DNA of 64,000 bases, from positions 33,830-97,829 of the forward strand of contig JASHNU010000025.1 in the NCBI GenBank assembly GCA_030041475.1, written 5' to 3'. This DNA is from Candidatus Sulfotelmatobacter sp. GTDB taxonomy: Bacteria > Acidobacteriota > Terriglobia > Terriglobales > Acidobacteriaceae. A program made the translations under genes and the position numbers. The notes under the pieces were generated by a model, which saw only the letters and a list, made by a program, of their open reading frames with translations, did no database searches and was not told the DNA's origin. Position 1 is the stretch's first letter. Every line of letters starts with the position of its first letter. Below, one piece after another: positions 24,913 to 33,987 of this stretch.

Positions 24913-26268
24913 ATGGAGCCGTTTCGTCAGCATATCTTCGTCTGTACGCAGGGAAAAGCGGAGGGAGTAACGTGTTGCCCAGGCAACGGATCGTTGCGAG
25001 TCTTGCAGGCCTTGGAACAAGAATTAACCGCACAAGGACTGGACGATGAAGTTCAGGTCACCACCTGCGGCTGCCTCGGCTTATGCGATGACGGACCTGT
25101 TCTGATCACCTACCCGGAAGGCGTCTGGTATCACAAAGTACGGGAAGAAGACGTTCCAGAGGTCGTCAATTCTCATTTGCGCTTGGGCAAAATAGTGTCG
25201 CGAATCGCCTCGAACGACCTGTCGGCAATGAACGCACAAGCCAAGGATCATCGGGACCGCTATCGGGCGATGGTTCGAGCCAGAGATGAAGCGGGCACTC
25301 TTCCTGACGATCTCAATGAAATGATTCGAGGCTTCATGCCCAGCCGGGCAGTACTCACAGCGCTCGAACTGGATGTATTCACCGCCGTCGGCGCCGGAGC
25401 CACTGCCGAGACGGTCGCCGACCAGATTCAGTGCGATTCCCGGGCCACCGAGATGCTTCTGAATGCGCTGGCCAGCCTGAAACTGCTCGACAAGAAAGAT
25501 GGGATGTTCTTTTGCACTCCAGTGAGTGCTCGTTTCTTCGCAGACGGCACTCGCGACAATGCGCGTCCGGCTCTGATGCACACCGCTAACCTCTGGCATC
25601 GATGGTCGACACTGACGGAGTGCGTGCAGGCGGGTACCTCGGTCAAGAAAGATGGCCGCGACCAGAACTCAGTGACAGCGTTCATCGCTGCGATGGACCG
25701 CAACGCGAGGGAGCGCGCTGCGGCAGTGGTGAACGCCGTCGGTGTTGCGGGAGTCAGGCGCATGCTGGACTTGGGCGGCGGATCAGGAGCATACTCCATC
25801 GCTTTTGCGCGAGCGCTGCCCGAGCTGCAGTCCGAAATACTGGACCAGGGCGATGTCGTTGCTCTGGCCCAGAAATTTATTCGCAACGCCGGGCTTAGTG
25901 ACCGCGTCACGGCGCGAATCGGGGACATGCGGCAAGATCCACTAGGTGAGAACTATGACCTGATTCTGCTGTCAGCCATCTGCCACATGTTCTCTCCCGA
26001 CGAGAACCGCAAATTGCTCCGCCGCGTTTACAATGCCCTCGCTCCCAAGGGTCGGGTTGTGGCACAGGATTTCATTCTTGAGCCAAGCAAGACAGCCCCG
26101 CGCTTTGCTGCCCTGTTCTCGTTAAACATGCTGGTCGGAACACTCGCCGGAAGCAGCTATAGCGAGCCGGAATTCACAGGCTGGTTGCAAGGCGCAGGCT
26201 TCTCGGATGTGCGCCGGCTGCGTGTGCCCGGACCAGCCGGATTGATGGTCGGAGTCCGAGCCGAGTAG
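24913..26268 (+). CDS. Fusion of thioredoxin-like [2Fe-2S] ferredoxin and methyltransferase
   Basis: A 451-residue two-part protein. Residues 5-95 are a thioredoxin-fold ferredoxin: HIFVCTQ (Cys11), CCPGNGS (Cys21/22) and TCGCLGLCDDGPVLITYPEG with Cys54 and Cys58 as the C-x3-C pair, so a [2Fe-2S] cluster can be ligated. From about residue 130 follows an O-methyltransferase of the acetylserotonin/hydroxyneurosporene type, with a dimerisation winged helix (SRAVLTALELDVFTAVG) and the SAM motif LDLGGGSGAYSIAFA, then VVAQDFILEPS. The reading frame is continuous, with no sign of frameshift. The substrate and the purpose of a redox domain on a methyltransferase are unknown. It is followed by tRNA-Lys. 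Confidence 0.8.
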   Translation: MEPFRQHIFVCTQGKAEGVTCCPGNGSLRVLQALEQELTAQGLDDEVQVTTCGCLGLCDDGPVLITYPEGVWYHKVREEDVPEVVNSHLRLGKIVSRIASNDLSAMNAQAKDHRDRYRAMVRARDEAGTLPDDLNEMIRGFMPSRAVLTALELDVFTAVGAGATAETVADQIQCDSRATEMLLNALASLKLLDKKDGMFFCTPVSARFFADGTRDNARPALMHTANLWHRWSTLTECVQAGTSVKKDGRDQNSVTAFIAAMDRNARERAAAVVNAVGVAGVRRMLDLGGGSGAYSIAFARALPELQSEILDQGDVVALAQKFIRNAGLSDRVTARIGDMRQDPLGENYDLILLSAICHMFSPDENRKLLRRVYNALAPKGRVVAQDFILEPSKTAPRFAALFSLNMLVGTLAGSSYSEPEFTGWLQGAGFSDVRRLRVPGPAGLMVGVRAE

Positions 26269-26473
26269 TACGATCGTCCATCATCGCAAGTTGTGCGAGC
26301 CCGCCTCGGGTTTCTCCGTCGCGTGTTGGCGCTACAGCATCCTGATCTCTGTTCGAACACCCTCGGGCTCAGCGTGAGTGGTGGCAAGCACGCAAGCGAA
26401 CCGATCTTTGCTAGTATGAATAGAAGGTCACTAGCGGTCGTTCAGAGTTGGGCAACTGAAGTCACTGCAGAAT

Positions 26474-26549
26474 GGGCGCGTAGCTCAGGTGGTAGAGCAA
26501 TGCCCTTTTAAGGCATGGGTCGCAGGTTCGAATCCTGCCGCGCTCACCA
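26474..26549 (+). tRNA. tRNA-Lys (UUU)
   Basis: A complete cloverleaf: acceptor GGGCGCG pairs with CGCGCTC (one G-U), D arm TAGCTCAGGTGGTAGAGC, anticodon stem ATGCC/GGCAT with loop CTTTTAA giving anticodon UUU, and T arm GCAGGTTCGAATCCTGC. The CCA end is encoded. Confidence 0.97.
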
Positions 26550-26653
26550 ATTTTGTCAATCACTTGGCCAACTCAGCCCCTGGCGCACCATCCACAGTGC
26601 TAGCGTTGGTGAGAGAAGTCGGCGGTTCAGGAGGCGGATGCTGTCTTAGTTTT

Positions 26654-29600
26654 CTAGTCGGCAGCCATTCCCTGCGCTTCCGGCTCCAGGCGCTCCATCG
26701 AAGTTCCGGATAATTCGCCGTCGATTTTCTCGCTGCGCAGCTGCGCTTCCAGCAATGCCAGCTGCTGTTCGATTTCCTGCTCGGCTTTGCGTTTGCGAAT
26801 GACTTCTTCGCGGTAGCGGCGCAGGAAGTAGTCGATGGTTTCAACGCGAATCCGGATCGATCCTGAAGGTTTGTTCTCGTCGAGATCCTTGAAGCAGAAG
26901 TAAGGCGTTCCGGACTGTTCGATAATGCCTTCGATCACGCCGTAGATAGGCGCGTCGTGGCCGCACTTGAAACTTGAAATTTCCAGCGCCACCAGGTTCG
27001 GATGCCGTGCCGTAAACTTCGCCGCCCACACTTTGTGGTTAGTGCTGCAGGAGTAGGAGTTCTTCCACGCATCGGTAATGTCGAGCGGGCTGCTGATGAT
27101 TCCGGCCCGCACTTCTTCCCCGAACAGCCGCTCCAAAAGATCCTCATCCAGTGGCAGTGTGTTCTGCGAAAAGATCGGGTACCCGAGCTTCTGAAACTCA
27201 TCCAGAATCTCGTGATTCAATCCTGGATCGTGGTGGTACGGGCGCCCCAGCATGACGATGCCGATGCGATCTTCCCGCTCGAGCTGATCCAGCACCTGGC
27301 GCGCACGGCGGCGGATGTTGGTCTCGTAGTCTTTCAGCGCCTGGAATCCTGATTCGATGGCACGATCGTTCTCTTCTTGCGAGAGACCGAGAACCGGCTG
27401 CCACGCCTGCAGCATCTGGTGCGCAAACAGTTTGCGATCGGAAAAGTTGAGTACCGGGTCGATGTACTTCACATTGTGTTCGGCAAAGACGTCGTTCTCT
27501 TTCGTGAAAGCCGCCTTCACGGTCTCGGGAGTCGCAGTCACAGTCGGACATGCGTTCGCGCCGACAATCTTCACCAGGGGCGAGTGCAGCACGTCATACA
27601 TCGGGAAGAAAATCGCGTCCAAGGGCTTCTTGCGATGCTTTTCCTGAATCAGGTTGTAAACGTGCGAGATGCCAATCTTCGCTGGGAAGCACGGATCGAT
27701 GGCACCGCGGCTGGCTCCGGCGCGATAGAGCTCTGAGCTTGTGTAATCGGAATAAATGACGTTTTCGGGCTGCACGCCCAGACTCTCAAAATACGCATTG
27801 AACAGAGGAGCATACGTGTAGATGTTGAGCACGCGCGGAATGCCGATGCGAATTTTCGACCGGTTCTCCATCAATGCGCGGCGTTCTTTGTCACCCTTTT
27901 TCCAGCCGGCCCATCGTTTCGTCGGAAGCGGGTCCGCTACGCTCTTCGCATTCGTTGGCCGGAACACTTCTTTCGCGGCATAGTCAACAAAATTCGGGTG
28001 CTGTGCGCGGATCGAGTCCAGCCCGGCCTTGATCTCCTTCATGTCATTTACATCTTCCACCGTGCCCTTTTCACAGGTGGCGATGATCAGGCGCTGTTCG
28101 CCATGCATCAACGGAACCTTCGTGACTTTCTGGATCGGCACGAAGCTGAGATCGTTCTTGGGTTGCGTGCGGATGTCAATGAAGGTGCGCAGACAATCAT
28201 TCTTGCAGAAATGGCAACGCGTATCTTCGTTGCGTGTGGTGCGATATTCGATCTTGCGAACTGCATCGAGGCCGACAAATGTGGTGGTTTGGCCGTTGCG
28301 CCACAGACGCAACGATTCCTGCGCAGCGCCGATCGCTCCAGATTCTCCGCAGTGCTCGTGCACAATGATTTCCGGGTGCTTGCCGGTTGCGCGAAAACTG
28401 TTGCGGATAAAGTCGACTTCGGCCTTGACCACCGCGAGGTTGTTCTGCGTTCCTCCTTGCAGCACGAAGCGGGAGCCGAGAGCGGCGAGGTTCGGGATGC
28501 TGGCGACGTATAGAAAGACATTTTTTGGCAGCACCGCCGCGAGCCCAGCGAGGATTTCCTCAGCACGCCAGCCTTGCCGCTGGAAATTCACGATGTCCGA
28601 CTGCATGAAGACGGCGCAACCGTAACCGAATACGGGCATGGCCTGCGCGGAGAACGCGAGGTCGGCATACTGATTCACGCTGAGTCCAAAACCTTCTGCC
28701 GTGGACTGCAGAAAGTATCCGTTGCCTGCGGAGCATTGCGTGTTCAGCTTGAAGTCTTTCACGCGGCCGTTGTGCAGGATGATGATCTTGATGTCCTGAC
28801 CGCCGACATCCACGATCACGTGCGGGTCTTCGTAAAATTTCAGCGCCGACTCCGTGTGCGCAACCGTCTCCACCAGCGCCACATCGGCCTTGAGAACGTC
28901 TTTCAGAATGTCTTTGGCGTAGCCCGTCGTGGCGACGCCGAGCACTTCCAGTTTGGCGTTCTGCGACTCTACCTGGCCGCGCAGGCTCTCGAACATCTCA
29001 ATCGTGTCTTGAATCGGATTTCCGTTGGAGAGTTGATAGGACTTGCACAAGATGTCGCCATGTTCGTCAAGCAAGACGGCCTTGGTTGAGGTCGAGCCGC
29101 CGTCGATGCCGATGAAGCCGCCCACGGTGCTGTTCTTGGCAAAAACCGCGGGCGTGAATTTCTTGCGCCGGTATGCGTCCTTGAAAACGTCGAGTTCGCC
29201 GGGCTTCGCCACCAATCCCTTGCCGCCCGACTTGGCTTTCTCTTCTTGGCGCCCGTACTCGATGTAATGGACGAGTTTTTCGTGGCCGCAATAACAACCG
29301 ATGCAGTCTTCTTCGCCCCGGCCGAACTCAACCGCTCCCAGCGCCGCAAAGTACTGCGCATTTTGAGGAACTTTAATGAGATCTTCCGGCTTCGCGCCCT
29401 CCGGAATCGTAACCTTGCGTTCCTGCCACATGCGCGGAATATTGGCCTGCCAGGCTTCGCGCATGCCGCGAATGAAACTGTTGGGGCCGCCCAGCAGCAG
29501 AACATGGGGGCGCAGAGTGTTTCCGCGCGTGAGCACGCTGAGATTCTGGAGCACGATGGCTTCAAACAGCGATGCCATTAGTTCGTCCGGAGGAGTGCCG

Positions 29601-30259
29601 ACCTTCTGCAATCCGTTAATGTCGGTCTCAGCAAAAACCCCGCACTTGCCGGCAACTTTGTGCAGCTTGATGCCGTGATATTTCTGGCTGGCAAGTTCTT
29701 CGGTAGGAATTTTCAGCTTGGCATTGATCTTGTCGATCACCGCGCCAGTCCCGCCCGCGCACTTGTCGTTCATCGAAGGAATTTTCTTTTTGCGGCCCGT
29801 CTCGTCATCATCTTTGAAGACGATGATCTTAGCGTCCTGTCCTCCGAGTTCAATGACGGAATACACCTCGGGATGCAGCTTCTCTACGGCCAGCGACACC
29901 GCGGTGACTTCCTGAACGAACTTGGCGCCGATCTGCTCGGCGATCCCAGTTCCTCCGGAGCCAGTCAGAAACATGCGCGTGTTGTGCCGATTCACTCCAA
30001 TTTCCGCCTCAATTCGCTTCAGAAACTCCAGCGTCTTTTCCGGCTGTTTAGTCTCGTGCCGCTGGTAGTCCTGCCACAGCACCTTGTCGGTGGCTGCGTC
30101 GACGACGACTGCTTTGACGGTGGTTGAACCCACGTCGAGTCCGACGAAAAATCGCGTGCTGTGATCATGCGGCTTGTGGGCGTGCTTCGTCTGCTGAATT
30201 GAAACTGCCGCCTCGAGCGGAGCGATCTGGATAAGGGCCGGACCTTTATGATCGTGCAT
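26654..30259 (-). CDS. 2-hydroxyacyl-CoA dehydratase activase-like ATPase (long form)
   Basis: A 1201-residue protein with two ASKHA ATPase domains of the HgdC/BadF type. The first (about 36-310) has GLDVGSTTVKAVVVD, ELGGQDAKIIVF and NDKCAGGTGAVID; the second (about 380-640) has GIDGGSTSTKAVLLDE, DVGGQDIKIIIL and NTQCSAGNGYFLQS. In each the cysteine that would bind the shared [4Fe-4S] cluster is present. A CHFCKNDC motif follows, then a dehydratase-related DUF2229 region (RIGIPRVLNIYTYAPLF, YCFKDLDE). Such proteins use ATP hydrolysis to inject low-potential electrons into a partner. The partner is the upstream gene, 112 bp away, with a microrepeat hairpin between. The acceptor reaction is unknown. 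Confidence 0.88.
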   Translation of the reverse strand: MHDHKGPALIQIAPLEAAVSIQQTKHAHKPHDHSTRFFVGLDVGSTTVKAVVVDAATDKVLWQDYQRHETKQPEKTLEFLKRIEAEIGVNRHNTRMFLTGSGGTGIAEQIGAKFVQEVTAVSLAVEKLHPEVYSVIELGGQDAKIIVFKDDDETGRKKKIPSMNDKCAGGTGAVIDKINAKLKIPTEELASQKYHGIKLHKVAGKCGVFAETDINGLQKVGTPPDELMASLFEAIVLQNLSVLTRGNTLRPHVLLLGGPNSFIRGMREAWQANIPRMWQERKVTIPEGAKPEDLIKVPQNAQYFAALGAVEFGRGEEDCIGCYCGHEKLVHYIEYGRQEEKAKSGGKGLVAKPGELDVFKDAYRRKKFTPAVFAKNSTVGGFIGIDGGSTSTKAVLLDEHGDILCKSYQLSNGNPIQDTIEMFESLRGQVESQNAKLEVLGVATTGYAKDILKDVLKADVALVETVAHTESALKFYEDPHVIVDVGGQDIKIIILHNGRVKDFKLNTQCSAGNGYFLQSTAEGFGLSVNQYADLAFSAQAMPVFGYGCAVFMQSDIVNFQRQGWRAEEILAGLAAVLPKNVFLYVASIPNLAALGSRFVLQGGTQNNLAVVKAEVDFIRNSFRATGKHPEIIVHEHCGESGAIGAAQESLRLWRNGQTTTFVGLDAVRKIEYRTTRNEDTRCHFCKNDCLRTFIDIRTQPKNDLSFVPIQKVTKVPLMHGEQRLIIATCEKGTVEDVNDMKEIKAGLDSIRAQHPNFVDYAAKEVFRPTNAKSVADPLPTKRWAGWKKGDKERRALMENRSKIRIGIPRVLNIYTYAPLFNAYFESLGVQPENVIYSDYTSSELYRAGASRGAIDPCFPAKIGISHVYNLIQEKHRKKPLDAIFFPMYDVLHSPLVKIVGANACPTVTATPETVKAAFTKENDVFAEHNVKYIDPVLNFSDRKLFAHQMLQAWQPVLGLSQEENDRAIESGFQALKDYETNIRRRARQVLDQLEREDRIGIVMLGRPYHHDPGLNHEILDEFQKLGYPIFSQNTLPLDEDLLERLFGEEVRAGIISSPLDITDAWKNSYSCSTNHKVWAAKFTARHPNLVALEISSFKCGHDAPIYGVIEGIIEQSGTPYFCFKDLDENKPSGSIRIRVETIDYFLRRYREEVIRKRKAEQEIEQQLALLEAQLRSEKIDGELSGTSMERLEPEAQGMAAD

Positions 30260-30286
30260 GAATTCCTTTCGCTATTCAGAAAAACC

Positions 30287-30365
30287 GCAACCGCCGAGAT
30301 CGCAGAGACCGCAAAGAATCACCGGGAAATGAAGTTCTCGGCGAACTCTACGTGCTCGGCGGTGA
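30287..30365. repeat. Microrepeat hairpin (ACCGC-GAG unit)
   Basis: The left arm (30287-30316) repeats ACCGCCGAGAT / GAGACCGCAAAG; the right arm (30335-30365) carries the complement, CTCGGCG and CTCGGCGGTGA. It occupies most of the gap between the dehydratase-like gene and its activase. Confidence 0.55.
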
Positions 30366-30371
30366 AAGATC

Positions 30372-32162
30372 TTAATCACCAGACATTGCCGGCACTGCCT
30401 GCACGCGCACTCGCGACCGTTTCCAGAAGCGCGTGTCCTTGTCGATTCGGTCTCCGACATGCAGGATGAATTGCGCCGCGGTGCCCGCGACTCCTTCCTT
30501 ATGCGGCACGTGATAGAAGGGCCGTTTCAGCTCGCGATGCTCGTCAATGTACTCGCGAATCTCGTCCATGCTCTTGCCCGTCGACTTCAGGCATTCCTCG
30601 AACTCTGTCTTGGCCTTCACTTTGGCCTCACCGAGCGCCATCTGCACGCGACTGTGGGCATTCACTTCGCCTTCGCCCGAAGTCTCGATGGGCAGAAAAA
30701 TCATGTCCTTGAATTTGTTGATGACAGCCGACTGCACCCCATCGGATTGCGACGACGGCATACATCCGAACGGCTTCAACGCCAGGACCATGTGGCAGAG
30801 TTTGTGCACGGTGTAGTACACGTTCTTGCCGACTTCCAGGTGCCCTTCTCCACCGCGGGCAAACTGGTTGTAAAAAGGAGTGGCCAGCTCCGCGAGCTCC
30901 ATCTGCGGCGCCAGATGATGCGTGATTCCACCCATGTGCTTGGCCGTGCGGTGGTAGAAGAAGTTCCACATGCGCTGGCCGGCGCCAATTCCCCACAGTT
31001 TCTTGCGCAGGCCGATGTAGTTGGCAAACTGCTTCTTGACTTCGTACCACTCGGGATTACGGTGCGGCCGATTCACCGGCCACTTCGCTACAGCATGCGC
31101 TTTAGCCTGATACAGCAGATACGCGACCCAGGTGGCAATCGGCTCAACCAGCACCTGAGCGCCCTCCCGCTCCAGGAACTCGAACATGTGGAAGTTGCCG
31201 TCGCCTTCGGTGAGTTGCGCCCAGAACTCGCCCGTGATTTTCACCAGCGGCTTCACACGTGTGCGGTCGACTTCGATCGAGTTCACCGTTTCGCGAGCCT
31301 CACGGAGTGCATTCAGGTAGTCCTTGCCCCACATGTGCTCGTGCCATTTGCCAAACACATTGAACGTATTCCGCAAGATTTTGTTGCTCTTCAATTTCGG
31401 CTTCGCCCACTCCGGCGCGACCTTCTCGATTTCGAACGCTTTCCGATTCCTGAGATCTTCACAAAGGTCGCCCACCATTTCGCGGAAGACCCGGTCCGTT
31501 TCGCCTTTCTTCACTTCGTACGGACGGATCTGGTAGATGAGGTCATTGATCACGTCGCCCAGATGCATGGCGTTCAGCATGCCGAAACCGAAGTCGATGG
31601 TGAACTTGAGTCCAGGCTCACCTGATGCCGCCTTGATGCCGTCACTGTCTTTGAACAGCAGAACCCGAAACCCGTCAAAGCCCGCATTCTTCAGCGCGAA
31701 GCGATACTCGGCTTCATACATACCAAAACGGCAGGGACCGCACGATCCGGCAGTAAAGAAGACGTAATTGTCGAGAATCTGCTGGCGCGTCAGGCCTTCC
31801 TTTTCCAGGAACTGGAGATACTGCACCAGATTGCCCACCGTGAAATAGGTCGGATTGCACTGGCCGTTATTGCCAAATTCTTTGCCGATCTGAAAGGCAG
31901 GCACATCGGGCACGGGCAATTTTTCACATCGATAACCGCAGCCCTGGAAGACGGCGCGGATCAGATCTTCATGCTTCCAGGTGAACCCCCCGAACAGAAT
32001 GGTGGTATGAGCCCGCTGTTCTGCCGTAAACGCGCGCTCGACAGGACGATGGAAATGAGTGGGCTGGTCGAGTCCGGCTATCTTGCGCAGGCGCGCCCGC
32101 TGGGCTTCCAAGCGCTGTTTGATTTCGGCGTCGTTTTCAATGTTGACGAAATGAGTTGCCAT
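30372..32162 (-). CDS. 2-hydroxyacyl-CoA dehydratase-like (HgdB-type) protein
   Basis: A 596-residue protein of the dehydratase D-component superfamily. Likely cluster ligands lie in NNGQCNPTYF and AGSCGPCRFGMYEAEY, and a third region, LKPFGCMPSSQSDGVQS, matches the conserved C-terminal cysteine site of the family. Such proteins receive electrons from an ATP-driven activase, here encoded directly downstream. No CoA-transferase, electron-transfer flavoprotein or second dehydratase subunit is nearby, so glutamate fermentation is unlikely. The relation to double-cubane cluster proteins, which reduce small molecules with an ATP-dependent reductase, is a reasonable alternative. It is the first gene of a two-gene unit. 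Confidence 0.85.
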   Translation of the reverse strand: MATHFVNIENDAEIKQRLEAQRARLRKIAGLDQPTHFHRPVERAFTAEQRAHTTILFGGFTWKHEDLIRAVFQGCGYRCEKLPVPDVPAFQIGKEFGNNGQCNPTYFTVGNLVQYLQFLEKEGLTRQQILDNYVFFTAGSCGPCRFGMYEAEYRFALKNAGFDGFRVLLFKDSDGIKAASGEPGLKFTIDFGFGMLNAMHLGDVINDLIYQIRPYEVKKGETDRVFREMVGDLCEDLRNRKAFEIEKVAPEWAKPKLKSNKILRNTFNVFGKWHEHMWGKDYLNALREARETVNSIEVDRTRVKPLVKITGEFWAQLTEGDGNFHMFEFLEREGAQVLVEPIATWVAYLLYQAKAHAVAKWPVNRPHRNPEWYEVKKQFANYIGLRKKLWGIGAGQRMWNFFYHRTAKHMGGITHHLAPQMELAELATPFYNQFARGGEGHLEVGKNVYYTVHKLCHMVLALKPFGCMPSSQSDGVQSAVINKFKDMIFLPIETSGEGEVNAHSRVQMALGEAKVKAKTEFEECLKSTGKSMDEIREYIDEHRELKRPFYHVPHKEGVAGTAAQFILHVGDRIDKDTRFWKRSRVRVQAVPAMSGD

Positions 32163-32753
32163 ACTTTCCTCCGGCGATAGGCAGCATTGTCAAGATGGAA
32201 TTAAATGTGTCGAACGGTTGGGCCAGCAACTGGACCGGAGTCAGGCGAGGCAGGGCGCACGAGCGCGGGTAAGTCCTACAGCAAACTTCGCCACTGCCAC
32301 TGAAACCCATCCAAACCTCAGGAAGTTGGCTAAGGGTCAATGCCGCTGGAATCCGTCTGTGGAGACTATTCTGCGGCGCCAACATGCGTTCCATTTTTCA
32401 GGAACGGCTGTTGAGGTCAAGCCTCATGTTTTCGTTCCCCAAGCGAGGCTGCAACGCACTGCATCGTTGAAGTGGAGTTATCCACAAAAGATAACCGCTC
32501 TCCGCCAATTGCGCAACATCTACAAATACTTTCTTACTTCGGAAAAATTGCTGCCTATCTGCAATTTCTTCAATACTAGAAGCTTCTCACGCCACCCTTC
32601 ATGCGATTCTTTACGAGGGAGGAAAAAGATACCCCACCGAAAGCTGGATGGATAAACCCTCTTCCAACCGAGGCGCACCCCCCGCAGGACTAGACGATTT
32701 GCTCACCACCATCCGCACCCAGGGTCTGGCGAACCAGAGGAAATTGATGCCAA
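32163..32753. other. Long intergenic region without convincing gene
   Basis: About 590 bp between divergent genes. An open frame runs across part of it (32218-32655) but the product has no recognisable feature and there is no ribosome-binding site. The left part should hold the promoter of the dehydratase-like pair. I see no clear structure until the repeat at 32754. Confidence 0.4.
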
Positions 32754-32805
32754 CCTATCCCCAGGCGCTGATCTAATTCCATTTAGATCAGTGCCTATCC
32801 CCAGG
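32754..32805. repeat. Inverted repeat flanked by direct repeats upstream of meaB
   Basis: CTGATCTAA (32768-32776) and TTAGATCAG (32783-32791) form a perfect 9-bp inverted repeat with a six-base spacer. It is flanked by two exact copies of CCTATCCCCAGG (32754-32765 and 32794-32805), the second abutting the meaB start region. This may be an operator or a small inserted element. Confidence 0.55.
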
Positions 32806-32810
32806 TGCGG

Positions 32811-33869
32811 ATGTCTTTCTCCCCCTTCTGCTTTACACTGAACAGTTTGAACGCCAACGACTCAACCCTGATCTCGGCGGTGCGCTCGGGCGATGCGCGA
32901 GCGCTGGCGCGCGCCATCTCCGCGGTAGAAAATCGCGCGCCGGGGTGGTCTGATCTGCTGAAAGCGTTGTTTCCGCACTCGGGGCGTGCGCGCGTGATCG
33001 GGCTGACGGGCTCGCCGGGAGCGGGGAAGAGCACGCTGGTCGATCAGCTGGCGCGGGTCTATCGCAAGACAAAAAATCCCCACCCTGTCTCGCAAACTGC
33101 GCGAGACCAATTTACGCGTAACCAGGGTGGGGCACCCGCTGATGATCGGTACACCGTGGGCATCATCGCGGTCGATCCCACTAGTCCTTATACCGGCGGG
33201 GCGATTCTGGGCGACCGCATCCGCATGCAGGAGCACTTCTCCGACCCGGGAATCTACATTCGCAGCATGGCGACGCGCGGATCGCTGGGCGGCCTGGCCC
33301 GCACCACCGCCGACGTGGCCACCGTGCTCGATGCCTCCGGCCGCGACGTGATTCTGATTGAAACGGTCGGGGTCGGGCAGGATGAAGTGGACATTGTGCG
33401 GCTGGCCGACATCACGATCGTGATTCTCGTACCCGGCATGGGCGACGACGTGCAGACGATCAAGGCGGGAATCATGGAGATCGCCGACATTTTCGTGATC
33501 AACAAGAGCGATCACGAGGGGGCCGAGCGCGTGGAGCGCGAGATTCGCGCGCTGCAGTCGCTCTCGATCAGGCATGACGGATGGACCCCTCCGATCGTGA
33601 AGACGGTGGCCAGCGAAGGAGTGGGAATTGCAGAGCTGGCGGCTGCGATTGCACAGTATGAAGCGTATTTGCAGAAAGAAAATCGCGCCCTGAAGAAAAG
33701 CGTCGAGAACTGGCAGGAGCGGCTGGTGGAGATGCTGCGCGACGCCATGCTGGAGAAGGCGCGCCAGCAGCTAGGCGACGGCAACGTCGCGCGGCTGGCG
33801 GCGGAGATTGCAGAGCATAAGCGCGATCCGTATACGCTGGTGGAGGAAATCGCGGGGAGAAAATTGTAA
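32811..33869 (+). CDS. meaB: Methylmalonyl-CoA mutase-associated GTPase MeaB
   Basis: A 352-residue G3E-type GTPase. The P-loop is GLTGSPGAGKST (about 64-75), followed by VDPTSPYTGGAILGDRIRM, ETVGVGQDEVDI and NKSDHEGA. MeaB protects and reloads the B12-dependent methylmalonyl-CoA mutase. Unlike its relatives, it has roughly 27 extra residues at about 88-114, just after the P-loop helix, where the DNA is a palindromic repeat (33078-33132) inserted in frame. The N-terminal dozen residues (MSFSPFCFTL) are atypical and the true start may be a TTG further in. The epimerase gene follows 118 bp later; the mutase itself is not in this window. Confidence 0.9.
   Translation: MSFSPFCFTLNSLNANDSTLISAVRSGDARALARAISAVENRAPGWSDLLKALFPHSGRARVIGLTGSPGAGKSTLVDQLARVYRKTKNPHPVSQTARDQFTRNQGGAPADDRYTVGIIAVDPTSPYTGGAILGDRIRMQEHFSDPGIYIRSMATRGSLGGLARTTADVATVLDASGRDVILIETVGVGQDEVDIVRLADITIVILVPGMGDDVQTIKAGIMEIADIFVINKSDHEGAERVEREIRALQSLSIRHDGWTPPIVKTVASEGVGIAELAAAIAQYEAYLQKENRALKKSVENWQERLVEMLRDAMLEKARQQLGDGNVARLAAEIAEHKRDPYTLVEEIAGRKL
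33078..33132. repeat. Palindromic repeat inside meaB
   Basis: CCCCACCCTG (33078-33087) is complementary to CAGGGTGGGG (33123-33132); inside it GTCTCGC (33087-33093) pairs with GCGAGAC (33101-33107). It belongs to the same CCCCACCCT class as the palindrome at 628-657, and lies wholly within the meaB reading frame. Confidence 0.7.
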
Positions 33870-33954
33870 ATTGCAGATTTCAGATTGGAGATTGCAGATT
33901 GATAAAAGTGCGGTTGTTTTCCGCGTCAAATCTGCAATCTGAAATCTACAATCG
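33868..33954. repeat. Microrepeat hairpin (AGATTGC unit)
   Basis: The left arm (33868-33893) repeats AGATT with TTCAGATTG; the right arm (33926-33954) carries its complement with only a few mismatches. It fills the gap between meaB and the epimerase gene. Confidence 0.65.
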
Positions 33955-33987
33955 GTTTCAGAAGCCGCGGACCCGTAAGAATACGGC

